Notes under the pieces: generated by a model
Told to the model about the DNA's origin: nothing
Databases searched by the model: none
What the model saw: the letters and a program-made list of their open reading frames with translations, nothing else
DNA from: an uncultured Bacteroidales bacterium
Lineage (GTDB): Bacteria > Bacteroidota > Bacteroidia > Bacteroidales > Paludibacteraceae
Reading direction: 5' to 3'
NCBI GenBank assembly: GCA_902765485.1
Contig: CACWZZ010000001.1
Span: 62,001 to 126,000 of the forward strand
Length of the DNA stretch: 64,000 bases
Shown here: positions 9,144-18,599 of the stretch, piece after piece
Layout of the letters: the number at the start of each line of letters is the position of its first letter
Position numbering within the stretch: position 1 is the first letter of the stretch
Made by a program: the position numbers and the translations under genes

Positions 9144-12100
9144 TTAATCTATATCTGCCCAAACAGCATACCATGTTGTTCCGGTTGCTTGCACTTGCGT
9201 ATTGGGTGCAATAATCTTGTTGGTAGCCGGAGTGGCGGTTTTTAAATCATCTATCTCATCCACACGGTTTGCATCCCCGTAAGATGTCTTCAGATCGCCG
9301 GCCTTGATCCAACCGATCAGTTTGCGCTTAGTGGTTTTACATAGATCGTCTGTGTCGAAATCGCTTTCTGTCGGGGTATATATACCTCCGCCGGTGTCAT
9401 CTCGGGTAATAACGCTGTTACCGCCTACTCCCACATCTTCACCATTTAACATATCCACAAACTTGTCGCGTACGGTTACATTAACTGTAACAGAAGCGGT
9501 CCGCTCGCAGTACTTGGTGGCACTAATGGTCGCTTCGTCTTGATGAATAGTGATTGTATATACGCCTACTGATGTAGCTGTTATTTTCTTTTTCGCTATA
9601 TCAATAGTCATTTCTGCTAATTGCGGCGAAGGGGTAGTACTTGTAGTTGCGCCTGTGGGAGTAACGAAAGTACGAGCTGCACGGTTGGTCGAATACCATG
9701 TGATTTCGGTAGAGGTATTCAAACTCTCGAAATTGCAATTAATAGAAACGGCTTCACTCGCACTACTTAAGTCCTCACGGAGAATGTTATATTCCGTCAC
9801 AGGATCTGCGATCGTTCCGAAAGTTAAATTTGTCGTCTCGCAGCAAGTAGTCAGGTAGTCTTCATAGGCACCATATGTGATGGTAATGGATTCTATTGCA
9901 CAACTTGAAGAGTTACCTGCAACTTTTATCCAAGTATATGCAGAAGTAAATACATAAGTCGCTCCACTTGTTGTTCCTGTAAGGCTTGTTAAATTATGCC
10001 ATGTATCGTCATCTTCATCAGAGCCATAAATTGTGACGCTCTTGTCTTCTGTCATCGTTTTGACTGTAACACTATATAATTTATTCCCATTAGTTGGAGA
10101 AGTAACAGTCTCAAGATAGCCATTGGAAGCACTCCATTTCATTCCATATGTCTCATAATTGGATGAATTGGAGATCTGTGTTCCCATCGAGTACAATTTA
10201 TAGGTGGCATCTGTAGTAGAACCTGCAATTGAGTTGATAGTAACCCAACTCGTATTATTTTTAGCGGCGAGCCCTGTTGCTGTTAAACTATTTCCTACAA
10301 CATCTGATTCTGTACTTGCTTTCGCCCATACGGCATAGTAATCAATCGCCCCGCCGACATTGGGTAATTCGGAGGCTGCTTTATATACTTTCACGTTATC
10401 CGCTGTTTTGGCATCAATGGCACTCTGTGCTAATTTGCCGCTCCATGGCGTTTGTGTCCAGCCGATGAAGGTAGTACTCTCATCATCGCAACTTTCCGGA
10501 TTGCTCGGGAATGTCGGTTTGGTGCCGCTCTCTACTTGCGACGTCTGATTGCTGCTGCCGCTGATATGCCATGTTACGGTATAAAAATCTGCCGCAGTAC
10601 CGGTTATAGTTACGACCTTATCAGCAGCTCCGGTACTGCTGAAGGTAATCGTAGCTGTATGCGTACCGGCTGTCGTCGGAGAGTATGTCACGGTTATTGC
10701 TTGTGCACTCTCCATAGCTGAAGCCGCCGTGACGGATGTTGTGCTAATAGAGAACTGATCCGCATTCGCTCCGGAGAGTGCTACACTTACATCCCCTACA
10801 AGGTTCGCACCGCTAATGGTTATTGTGTTTGTGTTCCTGCTGTTTCCGGTCGCGGTCTTTTCAAAGGTGTGAGTGTTCTTGCTGGTCGTTAATACCGGCG
10901 TCGTGACTGTAATATCTACCGTAGATATCTGCCGACAGATATTTTCGTTCTTCAATTGATAGGCCTGCACTGTATAAGTTCCGGCTGTCGTAGCAGAGAA
11001 TGTGGTGCCGTCTATTGTTGCATTTGCTTTGTTGGAAGAAATGACACGATAATAAACTGTTTCCCCGTTGCCACCGGTCGTGCCCAACGTAGAAGTGTTG
11101 AACCCGGTTGCCGTAGAAATTGCTGTTGGCGATGCACTTACACTCAAAGCATTTGCAGGGTCATCGCAACTCTCACGTTTCACATATACAAGAACGGCTT
11201 TCTGATCCCCTGCGTTTGCGTAGCAGGAGAACAAAGCGCTGGAGGTGTTTTTGCGCAAGTAGCCATTTTTATTTGCTCCTTGTCCTCGGATAGTAAACTC
11301 TCCGTTAGAGAGTGTAAACAGGAATTGAGCAAATGTAGGATCGCTACTGTTGTTAGCACGAGTTTTTAGGTAGTAATTGCTGTTTTCCCCCGCTGCAAAT
11401 AAATACCCATCCTCTACGTTTAGGTAATACTGATTGGCTGTTCCTGTTGCCTCCAAAGTCATTACTTGAACAGAAGTAGCAGCTTTAAGCGTAGCTACAT
11501 TATTGTCACCGCTCATCGTGAATCCGCCATCGGTAGATGCAGCAACAGATGCTCGGTTGTTAGTTTGTTGCGTAGTACTTAGCGCAGTAGCACAATCCTT
11601 GTCCAAGATTATGATCTTCTTGCCTGCGCTTAACTCGCTTAGATCCAATACTAACTCAAACTCATCGCCGCCGTAGGTGTTCGTCCAGCCGGCATATAGG
11701 GTAGCAGATGTATTATCCACACTCCATTTATTGGAAACCCACCATCCTGCTACGTTGTCTGCGCGGGTACCGTCTGCATTCAGAATCTTTATGCCCGTTC
11801 CGCCTGTTCCTGTCCAGTAGCCCGTACAAGTCCAACCTACGCGGACAGCGGGAGAGAATGATACGTATGTTGTTGCATCATAATCAAATACTGCCGACCC
11901 GTTGTTTCCCGTTCCTGCTGTTAATGTGACTGTGCAACGTTTTGGCGTCCATTGCGCATGAAGCGTGGTAGTGGCATCCACTATACTCCAATTATTGGCG
12001 CTTGTACCGTCTGCATTGATATATTTCGTACCTGTTCCGTCTTCTCCGGTCCAGTAACCGCCAAAGACATAACCGGTTTTTGCCGGCAGATTAGCAGCAA

Positions 12101-15100
12101 TTGAAGGAACGGCTTGGCTATAGGTGGCGGTTACATTGGCGGCACCTGCTGTAGTCGCTTCGTGGTTATTCAAAGTAACCGTCGTCTGTTTTAAACTGAA
12201 TGTCGCTGCAAAAGCAACATCCTCTGTCAATATATAGTTGCCTCCTGCAAAAGCACTGGCGTTCTTGGTAAACGTGGCTAAATTATAACCGGTCTCCGGT
12301 GTCGCCACTACGTTCAAAATACAGCGGTGTGCCAGGTCTGCATTATTTCCGTCGGTCACTGTCTGACCGCTTGTCCCTGAAGTGTTTGTATAAGTTACCG
12401 TGATACTACCTCCGGTCGGTTTGGCTCCTACTGCAACGTTGTGCGTCAACATGCCGTCCGTTTTTGTAACCGGATAGAAATAGCAGTTATTATCATGCTC
12501 CTGGCTTCCAATGGTTCCGGTTGATGAAGATGGTACTAACGTCACGCCGCCTTCGTCAACTGCATAATCTTGATACTCGGTACTCTTAGAAATAGCATGT
12601 TCATCTCCGGTATTGGTCTTATAGACTCCATTCGTGTTGCTTCCTGTCAATCCTTCTTTATTTGCGATAGCCCATACACGCATGTTGCCGAAATAAACTG
12701 TTGGTATTTTATAAAATCTATCTGTACCGGGAACAATGTTTCCGTCTACCTTACAATCCGAAGCATTCGTATTAGCATTGGCATCTGTTCCAACACGGAA
12801 GTATAAGTGATTCCAATTGCTCACGATAGAAGCATCCCAATAAACTAAATATCCGGCCTCTTGAGTCGCACTTGGATAGGAGATCGTCACTTTCGGATTA
12901 ACGCTACTCAAATCTACAGTAAACGTGTACGTACCACCGACAAAGGTTTGTAACCGAACATTATTACTACCATTCAGCGTCCATTCTGCGCCGCCGATGT
13001 TATATTTGTTAACTTCGTTTTCTGCGCCCCACCAGCCACTGAAACCGCCGGCTATTTTAAATTGGTAGTAGTCTATTCCTCCTAATAATGTAATATCTAT
13101 CGTTCCGTCGTCCTCTAGTTGATGATATGCCCAACCGCTATTACTTCCATTGTCAATATAAATAGAATAACTCAATTTGAATGGAGTGCTGGCGACAGAC
13201 GTGCTATTGATAGATGTTGCAAATGTCTCATCTCCGTCGCAATAACTAGCAGAGCTTGCGATAGCCTGAACGGAGAATCTATAATCATCATTTAATGTCA
13301 AACCTGTGAATGTGACGCCGGTAGATATATTTGTCACTCCGGTTTTTGTTCCTTCGGATCCGGATATCGAACTTGAGGTTCCGCTTACCAAATCCCATGT
13401 GCTTGTACTAGTGTTATAATGATACATCTTTACAGTATAACTACCAGCATTGCTCACATCATCCCATCCGGATATCGTCACACTCGTTCCTCCCTGGCTC
13501 AAAGAAACCGAACCATTTATTGAACCAAGTGGAGTGCAGCAAGAAGTGAGGTATTTGGAGTAGGTTGGAGCTGGTACTAAATACAAGTATCCATCACCAT
13601 ATCCGGTACCACCTGCATTGGAGGTCGCATAGTTTTTAAAAATAGGAGTATTTCTATACATTATGCAACGGCTATTTCCTGAAAAACGGAATGTTTTTGC
13701 AGAAGAGATGTCACTAATTGCCCATGTCCCCGTCCTATTAAAATCACCGCTACTGCTATTTCCTACCACAGTACCTGCTTGCGTTATAGTTGCAGCAGAA
13801 GTTGTTCCGCTGATAGCGTACACCATATCAGCTGTAAAACTAGATGGATCTACAGTAATTGTTTTGGGTGTGCTATTGTAAGTTACTGCACTTGTGACAT
13901 TTACGGCCGTTATACCACTCGTTGTTGAGCCACTCATCGCATAGTAACTAGTGCTATATTTAGCAACTAAATAGTAATTGCCAGCAGAATATGATGTAAC
14001 AGATGTCGGCTCTCCTCCGTCTTTTTTTGCAAATACAGCATAATAAGTCACCGCGCCGCTGACATCCGGCATATCACTTGCCTTAGCATATATTTTAGTA
14101 GCATCAGTAGTTTTTTTGCTAATGTCATCAATTTTGCCACTCCAACCTGTTTGCGTCCATCCCATAAATGTTGTACTCGTAAGATCACATGAAGAAGGAT
14201 TGTCTGGGAATGTTGGTTTTGTTCCGCTGCGAACAGATGTGGTCTCGTATGTACTACCATTCAACATCCAAGTAACAGTATAGTATGTACCGGGAATGAC
14301 TTTTGTGGATTCTGTTGGATCGCTATCGCAAATGGTAGAACCATTACCAATCGCTTTCACTTGGTATGTGTATTCAGTTCCATTCGTTAAACTCGTTTTC
14401 GTCACTCCTGAAACAGCGTCTGTCCAAGATCCTCCGTTCCACTTAAGTTGATACTTAGTGGCATTTGCGACATCAGGCCAAGTCAGCACGACTTGACCGC
14501 TTGTTGGGGTTGCAGTCACTATGGGCGTAGATAAAGTAGAGGCGCACCCATCACTATAAGTTACTGAAATTGATTTTACGTACATTGATTTGGCAGAAGA
14601 GCTAGGCCCACCTGTTGTAAGAGTTACAACGACATCTCCTGTGCTACATGGAATGCCAGTATCATCACTTGTAGTAATTGTTTCGTTATTCGGTTGATTT
14701 CCTGATGTGTCGCCGCTACCTAATGTACTTCCATTTACTGTAACAGATATAGAAACATCATATCCTGATTTGTTCCTGGATACGACTGCAGAAACGGATT
14801 TAATGGTTTTATTACGAAAGGCAGTACTTGTAAATGTTTTAGTAGTTCCGTTTGCCGCAGAATATTGGACTCCACGACCACTAACTCCAAATTCAGAATT
14901 ATCACTATTTGATCCTGTAGATCCTGTCCATGCAGGCTCTCCATCTCCTACAGCTAAGTTCTTACTTGTAAAGGTAGAGGTTTCTGTTTCTCCCCAAATT
15001 TCCCCAATACCCAAGAAGCAGATCAGGGTAATTACGGAGGCATATCGGAACCAACACGAGGGTATCATAGACTTTACCCAATACATTACCGTACTCTCGT

Positions 15101-15323
15101 TGGACTCTTTGCCTACAAAATTTGCACTGGCAGAAGTGGCATAAGTGGCAAAAATTTGCATGACACTCTTGGCACAGTTGACCAACTTGTCCAACTTGTC
15201 TTTCAGCCTCTCTCGCGCCACTCTCGCGCCACTTGCGTCATACGAGAGACCTACGAGAGACATACGGGACGATAGCTCACCCAGCCAATCCTCAAATTTC
15301 GATAAGAAGTTAAAGTTTGTCAT
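9144..15323 (-). CDS. Giant surface protein with Fn3-like and InlB-type repeats and an extended N-terminal leader
   Basis: The 2059-residue product starts MTNFNFLSKFEDWLGEL, followed by about 70 residues partly encoded by 11-base repeats, and only then a hydrophobic export segment (FRYASVITLICFLGIGEIWG) near residues 93-112. The divergent gene at 15427 has the same plan. Fn3-like domains occur near 260-340 and 620-710. Repeats of the form TVTW..SGTKPTFP, GYVFGGYWTG and GWTCTGYWTG are InlB-like. The protein ends in an InlB-like unit (TTWYAVWADID) and shows no recognisable type IX sorting tail, unlike its neighbours, so it may be shortened or rely on another anchor. Likely a variable surface adhesin; no enzymatic motif was seen. 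A weak promoter match (TAATTTTG, 15395-15388) lies upstream but lacks a TTG at the expected distance. Confidence 0.8.
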   Translation of the reverse strand: MTNFNFLSKFEDWLGELSSRMSLVGLSYDASGARVARERLKDKLDKLVNCAKSVMQIFATYATSASANFVGKESNESTVMYWVKSMIPSCWFRYASVITLICFLGIGEIWGETETSTFTSKNLAVGDGEPAWTGSTGSNSDNSEFGVSGRGVQYSAANGTTKTFTSTAFRNKTIKSVSAVVSRNKSGYDVSISVTVNGSTLGSGDTSGNQPNNETITTSDDTGIPCSTGDVVVTLTTGGPSSSAKSMYVKSISVTYSDGCASTLSTPIVTATPTSGQVVLTWPDVANATKYQLKWNGGSWTDAVSGVTKTSLTNGTEYTYQVKAIGNGSTICDSDPTESTKVIPGTYYTVTWMLNGSTYETTSVRSGTKPTFPDNPSSCDLTSTTFMGWTQTGWSGKIDDISKKTTDATKIYAKASDMPDVSGAVTYYAVFAKKDGGEPTSVTSYSAGNYYLVAKYSTSYYAMSGSTTSGITAVNVTSAVTYNSTPKTITVDPSSFTADMVYAISGTTSAATITQAGTVVGNSSSGDFNRTGTWAISDISSAKTFRFSGNSRCIMYRNTPIFKNYATSNAGGTGYGDGYLYLVPAPTYSKYLTSCCTPLGSINGSVSLSQGGTSVTISGWDDVSNAGSYTVKMYHYNTSTSTWDLVSGTSSSISGSEGTKTGVTNISTGVTFTGLTLNDDYRFSVQAIASSASYCDGDETFATSINSTSVASTPFKLSYSIYIDNGSNSGWAYHQLEDDGTIDITLLGGIDYYQFKIAGGFSGWWGAENEVNKYNIGGAEWTLNGSNNVRLQTFVGGTYTFTVDLSSVNPKVTISYPSATQEAGYLVYWDASIVSNWNHLYFRVGTDANANTNASDCKVDGNIVPGTDRFYKIPTVYFGNMRVWAIANKEGLTGSNTNGVYKTNTGDEHAISKSTEYQDYAVDEGGVTLVPSSSTGTIGSQEHDNNCYFYPVTKTDGMLTHNVAVGAKPTGGSITVTYTNTSGTSGQTVTDGNNADLAHRCILNVVATPETGYNLATFTKNASAFAGGNYILTEDVAFAATFSLKQTTVTLNNHEATTAGAANVTATYSQAVPSIAANLPAKTGYVFGGYWTGEDGTGTKYINADGTSANNWSIVDATTTLHAQWTPKRCTVTLTAGTGNNGSAVFDYDATTYVSFSPAVRVGWTCTGYWTGTGGTGIKILNADGTRADNVAGWWVSNKWSVDNTSATLYAGWTNTYGGDEFELVLDLSELSAGKKIIILDKDCATALSTTQQTNNRASVAASTDGGFTMSGDNNVATLKAATSVQVMTLEATGTANQYYLNVEDGYLFAAGENSNYYLKTRANNSSDPTFAQFLFTLSNGEFTIRGQGANKNGYLRKNTSSALFSCYANAGDQKAVLVYVKRESCDDPANALSVSASPTAISTATGFNTSTLGTTGGNGETVYYRVISSNKANATIDGTTFSATTAGTYTVQAYQLKNENICRQISTVDITVTTPVLTTSKNTHTFEKTATGNSRNTNTITISGANLVGDVSVALSGANADQFSISTTSVTAASAMESAQAITVTYSPTTAGTHTATITFSSTGAADKVVTITGTAADFYTVTWHISGSSNQTSQVESGTKPTFPSNPESCDDESTTFIGWTQTPWSGKLAQSAIDAKTADNVKVYKAASELPNVGGAIDYYAVWAKASTESDVVGNSLTATGLAAKNNTSWVTINSIAGSTTDATYKLYSMGTQISNSSNYETYGMKWSASNGYLETVTSPTNGNKLYSVTVKTMTEDKSVTIYGSDEDDDTWHNLTSLTGTTSGATYVFTSAYTWIKVAGNSSSCAIESITITYGAYEDYLTTCCETTNLTFGTIADPVTEYNILREDLSSASEAVSINCNFESLNTSTEITWYSTNRAARTFVTPTGATTSTTPSPQLAEMTIDIAKKKITATSVGVYTITIHQDEATISATKYCERTASVTVNVTVRDKFVDMLNGEDVGVGGNSVITRDDTGGGIYTPTESDFDTDDLCKTTKRKLIGWIKAGDLKTSYGDANRVDEIDDLKTATPATNKIIAPNTQVQATGTTWYAVWADID
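15210..15275. repeat. 11-base repeat array inside the leader of the 2059-residue surface protein
   Basis: Six contiguous 11-mers: ctctcgcgcca twice, cttgcgtcata, cgagagaccta, cgagagacata, cgggacgatag. They lie in the coding sequence between the start codon and the export signal. Since 11 is not a multiple of 3, gain or loss of one unit would shift the reading frame. Confidence 0.75.
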
Positions 15324-15426
15324 AATGGTATATGTTTAGTTATTATTTCAGTATATAGTCATCGGGTATTGGGTTACCCTGTGATTGCAAAATTAAATTA
15401 GAAATACTAATATAAAACTAAATGAT

Positions 15427-16980
15427 ATGAGAACTATTTTTACGTTTTTAAATCATCTTCGGGGTTCGTTGGGGAACCTACAGAGTAAGGATATTAGCCA
15501 TGACCGTCGGTTGACCGTCGGTTCACCATCTGGATTGGATGCAAAATGGAAGCAAAATCCATTCATGCGTTTTGCCGCCGTCTTTGCGTTTGTGTTTGTA
15601 ATCGGAATAGGGAATGTTTGGGGAGCGGATGTAGTATGCACATTATCTAATAAAAATATCATAGATGCTGGTAATCCAGATAACGGATATAAATCATGGA
15701 GTTTTACAGATGGCTGCTCTCAAACATGGACTGCTTATTGTATAAAAAACAAGCAAAGTAATGCAGATGCAGCTTACAACCATATACAGATAAAAGCTTA
15801 TTCCAACTCAACTGCGTATTATTTACAAGTGCCTGCTAAGACCGGCTACACTATCAAATCCATTACAATGGTTGTTTCTAGTACAAGTGTAGTTCATAAT
15901 GGTGGAAATAATACTGCTACTTTATATTTTAGCAGTAGTAATAATAGCAATACCGCAGCAAGCGGGGTAAGTGCAAATCCAAAAACTGCTGTGTCTGGTA
16001 CAGGAGCCTCATCAATTACTCTTAATTGTGATGCGCTAAAATTAACAACGGGATATATCACAGCAAGTGCGGGAATGCGTATATGGGGAGATGTTTCCGT
16101 TACTTATACTTCGGCTACCCCCGCCGTGGCACATACCGTTACGTATAATGCAGGAACGGGGTCATGCAAGGCTTCCGAGAAAGAGACAAGTGCCGGCGCA
16201 GGAGTTACATTGCCTACTCCAACACATTCATGCTCAAGTGATGGATGGGCATTCTATGGTTGGAAAACAGGTTCGTTAGTCAGTTCCGAAACAAGTACTG
16301 CTCCGACTATAGTTGGAAAAGGAGGGGACACGTATTACCCGACTGGAGATGTTACACTTTATGCCGTCTATGCTAAAGGCGAATATACAAAAATTACTTC
16401 AACGAGTGAATTAAATACCACGTCTAAGTACTTTTTTGCTGCTGTATATAGCACAAAGAATTATGTAATGACAAGCGAAAATAACAGCAATAAGCTAAAA
16501 GCAAAACAAATTGATGAAACATCATTTGGGAAATACCATGCTGCGGCAATTAATGCTGAGTGGTGTTATACGTTGGAATCTTCTAGTTCAAAATGGTTTA
16601 TCAAAGACTGCAATAGTAGCAATTCCAATCACTACCTTGATACATACTATAGTGAATGGTATGGTCATGAAAAAGATAGCTACGATAGTTATACCTTTAC
16701 GTACTCAACCGATCACTGGACGATAACAAATAGTTATGGAACGAATAAGTATTTCGGATATTCAAATGGAGATGGTGCTTTTATACCATATTTAACTGCT
16801 CAAAATCTTTTGATATATAAAGAGACTACAACTCCTTCTTATTACAGCAATCCTTCTTGCTGTACAAAACTTGGCACAATAAATGGTTCCGTTAATTTGA
16901 GCCATTTTTTGCACTTTTTTGCATTTAGTTATTATATCAGTATTTCAAAGATCAATTCACGTTCTTTTGAGTGCCCGTGA
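15427..16980 (+). CDS. Truncated surface protein, paralogue of the gene at 9144-15323
   Basis: The 517-residue product begins MRTIFTFLNHLRGSLGNL, similar in pattern to the divergent 2059-residue protein, followed by a segment with 11-base repeats and an export signal (MRFAAVFAFVFVIGIGNVWG, from 15565). The body has an InlB-like unit (CSSDGWAFYGWKTGS) and a region close to its paralogue (SCCTKLGTINGSVNLS against SCCTPLGSINGSVSLS). Similarity stops abruptly after DNA TTTGAGCCA (16896-16904); the last 25 residues (HFLHFFAFSYYISIS and on) look like read-through into unrelated DNA. No sorting tail is present. It is probably a broken gene or a cassette left by recombination; the invertase-like gene follows tail to tail. 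A start at 15565 is possible, but the shared N-terminus argues for 15427. Confidence 0.7.
   Translation: MRTIFTFLNHLRGSLGNLQSKDISHDRRLTVGSPSGLDAKWKQNPFMRFAAVFAFVFVIGIGNVWGADVVCTLSNKNIIDAGNPDNGYKSWSFTDGCSQTWTAYCIKNKQSNADAAYNHIQIKAYSNSTAYYLQVPAKTGYTIKSITMVVSSTSVVHNGGNNTATLYFSSSNNSNTAASGVSANPKTAVSGTGASSITLNCDALKLTTGYITASAGMRIWGDVSVTYTSATPAVAHTVTYNAGTGSCKASEKETSAGAGVTLPTPTHSCSSDGWAFYGWKTGSLVSSETSTAPTIVGKGGDTYYPTGDVTLYAVYAKGEYTKITSTSELNTTSKYFFAAVYSTKNYVMTSENNSNKLKAKQIDETSFGKYHAAAINAEWCYTLESSSSKWFIKDCNSSNSNHYLDTYYSEWYGHEKDSYDSYTFTYSTDHWTITNSYGTNKYFGYSNGDGAFIPYLTAQNLLIYKETTTPSYYSNPSCCTKLGTINGSVNLSHFLHFFAFSYYISISKINSRSFECP
15502..15534. repeat. 11-base repeats in the leader of the truncated surface protein
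   Basis: Two perfect copies of gaccgtcggtt and one diverged copy (caccatctgga) lie in the coding region ahead of the export signal, the same position as in the divergent paralogue. Confidence 0.7.
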
Positions 16981-16985
16981 AAACA

Positions 16986-17591
16986 CTATATAGTGATATA
17001 CTTTCGTATATATCTATTCAATGTATTGCGGCTGCAATGGAGTCTGCGTGCAATCTCGCTTTTCGGCAGCCCTTTCTCCATCGCCCGACGGATATACGCT
17101 TCGTGGTTATAAAGCAACAATGCCTCTTTGTCCGTCTGTCTTCCTTTGGGACGACCGAGCGGCTTGCCTTCAGCCTTCAGCCGTGCCATCGCTTCGCGGG
17201 TACGTTGGCTGATCAGATTGCGTTCAATCTCTGCCGACAGACCAAAAGCAAAAGCTAATACCTTGGATTGTATGTCATCGCCCAAGCGGTAACCGTCTTT
17301 GATTGTCCACACCTGACACTCGCGATGCATGCAATAACTCAATATCTCCATGATCATGTAGAGACTTCTGCCCAAACGGCTCAACTCGCTACAGATAATC
17401 AAATCCCCTTTCTTCACATGCCTCAGCAGTTTTCCTAATTGACGTTTCGAATAAGGCTTAGTACCCGACACCGTCTCTTCAATCCATCCATCTATCTGCA
17501 CTCCCTCACGAAGGCAAAACTGCTCAATCTCAAACCGTTGGTTCTCTACTGTCTGTTTGTCGCTACTCACGCGTATGTAACCGTACCTCAT
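16986..17591 (-). CDS. Small serine recombinase, DNA invertase/resolvase type
   Basis: The 201-residue protein has the serine recombinase catalytic domain: YIRVSSDKQTVENQ with the nucleophile serine near residue 8, and ELSRLGRSLYMIMEIL with the conserved SRLGR arginines. FAFGLSAEIERNLISQRT is the long E helix, and RPKGRQ followed by SEIARRLHCSRNTLNRYI is a helix-turn-helix DNA-binding end. The length fits the invertase/resolvase group, including the Bacteroides invertases that flip surface-gene promoters, rather than large phage integrases. It lies directly beyond a truncated surface protein gene, which suggests it rearranges this locus. The start at 17591 (MRYGYIRVSS) fits the family; the longer frame to 17627 is unlikely. 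A TACCTTTG element lies just upstream, without a good upstream partner. Confidence 0.88.
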   Translation of the reverse strand: MRYGYIRVSSDKQTVENQRFEIEQFCLREGVQIDGWIEETVSGTKPYSKRQLGKLLRHVKKGDLIICSELSRLGRSLYMIMEILSYCMHRECQVWTIKDGYRLGDDIQSKVLAFAFGLSAEIERNLISQRTREAMARLKAEGKPLGRPKGRQTDKEALLLYNHEAYIRRAMEKGLPKSEIARRLHCSRNTLNRYIRKYITI

Positions 17592-17822
17592 AACTTTTTT
17601 TGCGCAAAGGTACTGCTTTTTCCGCAATTTTATGTCTTTAGATCACTTTCAATCGTTTTTTGAGTGCTGATTGCCGGCACTATACTAGTTGATGTATTTG
17701 GTATTTTATATTATATTCTTATCCTCAATTCTTCGGAACGATTATTGTTCCAATATTTCTTATTTATCTACACACGCGTGTTCACGAAACTTATTCTGTG
17801 AATCCTCCATATGGTAAATATA

Positions 17823-18494
17823 TTATTTAATTGGTTCAATTGCAAATTTATATGGCATGGCATTATCCGTGTGTATTAGATTCCACGAACTATAATCATT
17901 CTTTCTTTTGGATGGTAATGATTGTTTAAACCGTTTAAGTGCTTTGTCTATGCTTCTCGAACTAATCATTGTCGTATAGAAGATTACGAAAGGATGTTGC
18001 GCTATTTTGGTAGTGTTAAAGACATTCATTGACACCGGGTCTGGAGTGGCTAATAAAAACTCGAAAGGTAACTCGTTGGACGTGAACAAATTACTGATGC
18101 AACATCCTGCATAACATACATTCATAGTGACGCACAACTCTTTTTGGGAAAGATTATTAACTTTCCGGAATTGTTTTAATACATAACACCATGGCAGTTC
18201 TTTATATCCAGCTATCACCAAGCCCTTTTGTTTTCCGTGTGCAATAATGTGAATCATGGGCTTCACTCCTCGCTGACATTCCCTCCTGATTCTTTTCCAT
18301 GCATTTTGCCATTGGTATTGTCCATTTATATTTATTAACTCGCACGTAAGACTACTTTTATGCTTACTTGCAGATATGGACTTGTCTATCTCCTTCTTCA
18401 ATTGACTCCCATATATCAAAAGCCCATTTTGCCCGTTGTTAAGATCAACGGATTCTAAGATATATATTTTTGATATTGCTATGTTGGTTTTCAT
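17823..18494 (-). CDS. Caspase-like (CHAT/caspase fold) protease, candidate effector
   Basis: The 223-residue protein has the two parts of a caspase-type catalytic dyad: IHIIAHGKQKG with His86-Gly87 after a hydrophobic strand, and LCVTMNVCYAGC with Cys127 after the next strand. A first strand KIYILES near the N-terminus and LLATPDPVS after the cysteine fit the alpha/beta core. It is the last gene of a run with an MBL-fold hydrolase and a P-loop protein. A GTG start at 18599, directly after the hydrolase stop, would add 35 residues that look unlike protein (Cys, Tyr and Lys-rich); I prefer the ATG at 18494. Caspase-like proteases in such clusters commonly act as suicide effectors in antiphage defence; that role is inferred here. 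Confidence 0.6.
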   Translation of the reverse strand: MKTNIAISKIYILESVDLNNGQNGLLIYGSQLKKEIDKSISASKHKSSLTCELININGQYQWQNAWKRIRRECQRGVKPMIHIIAHGKQKGLVIAGYKELPWCYVLKQFRKVNNLSQKELCVTMNVCYAGCCISNLFTSNELPFEFLLATPDPVSMNVFNTTKIAQHPFVIFYTTMISSRSIDKALKRFKQSLPSKRKNDYSSWNLIHTDNAMPYKFAIEPIK

Positions 18495-18599
18495 ATCTTT
18501 ATGATTTTGGTGTTTATATTCCTTATAATATTTATACATGCGCACGCATTCGCACAACCTGTTTTGTGAGCATAGGCGAAAACAATAGTTGGTAGCCAC

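Noticed and set aside
16986..17591. Serine recombinase as integrase of the prophage at 56125-64000
   Set aside because: It is 39 kb away, lies in a different island and is of the short invertase/resolvase type.
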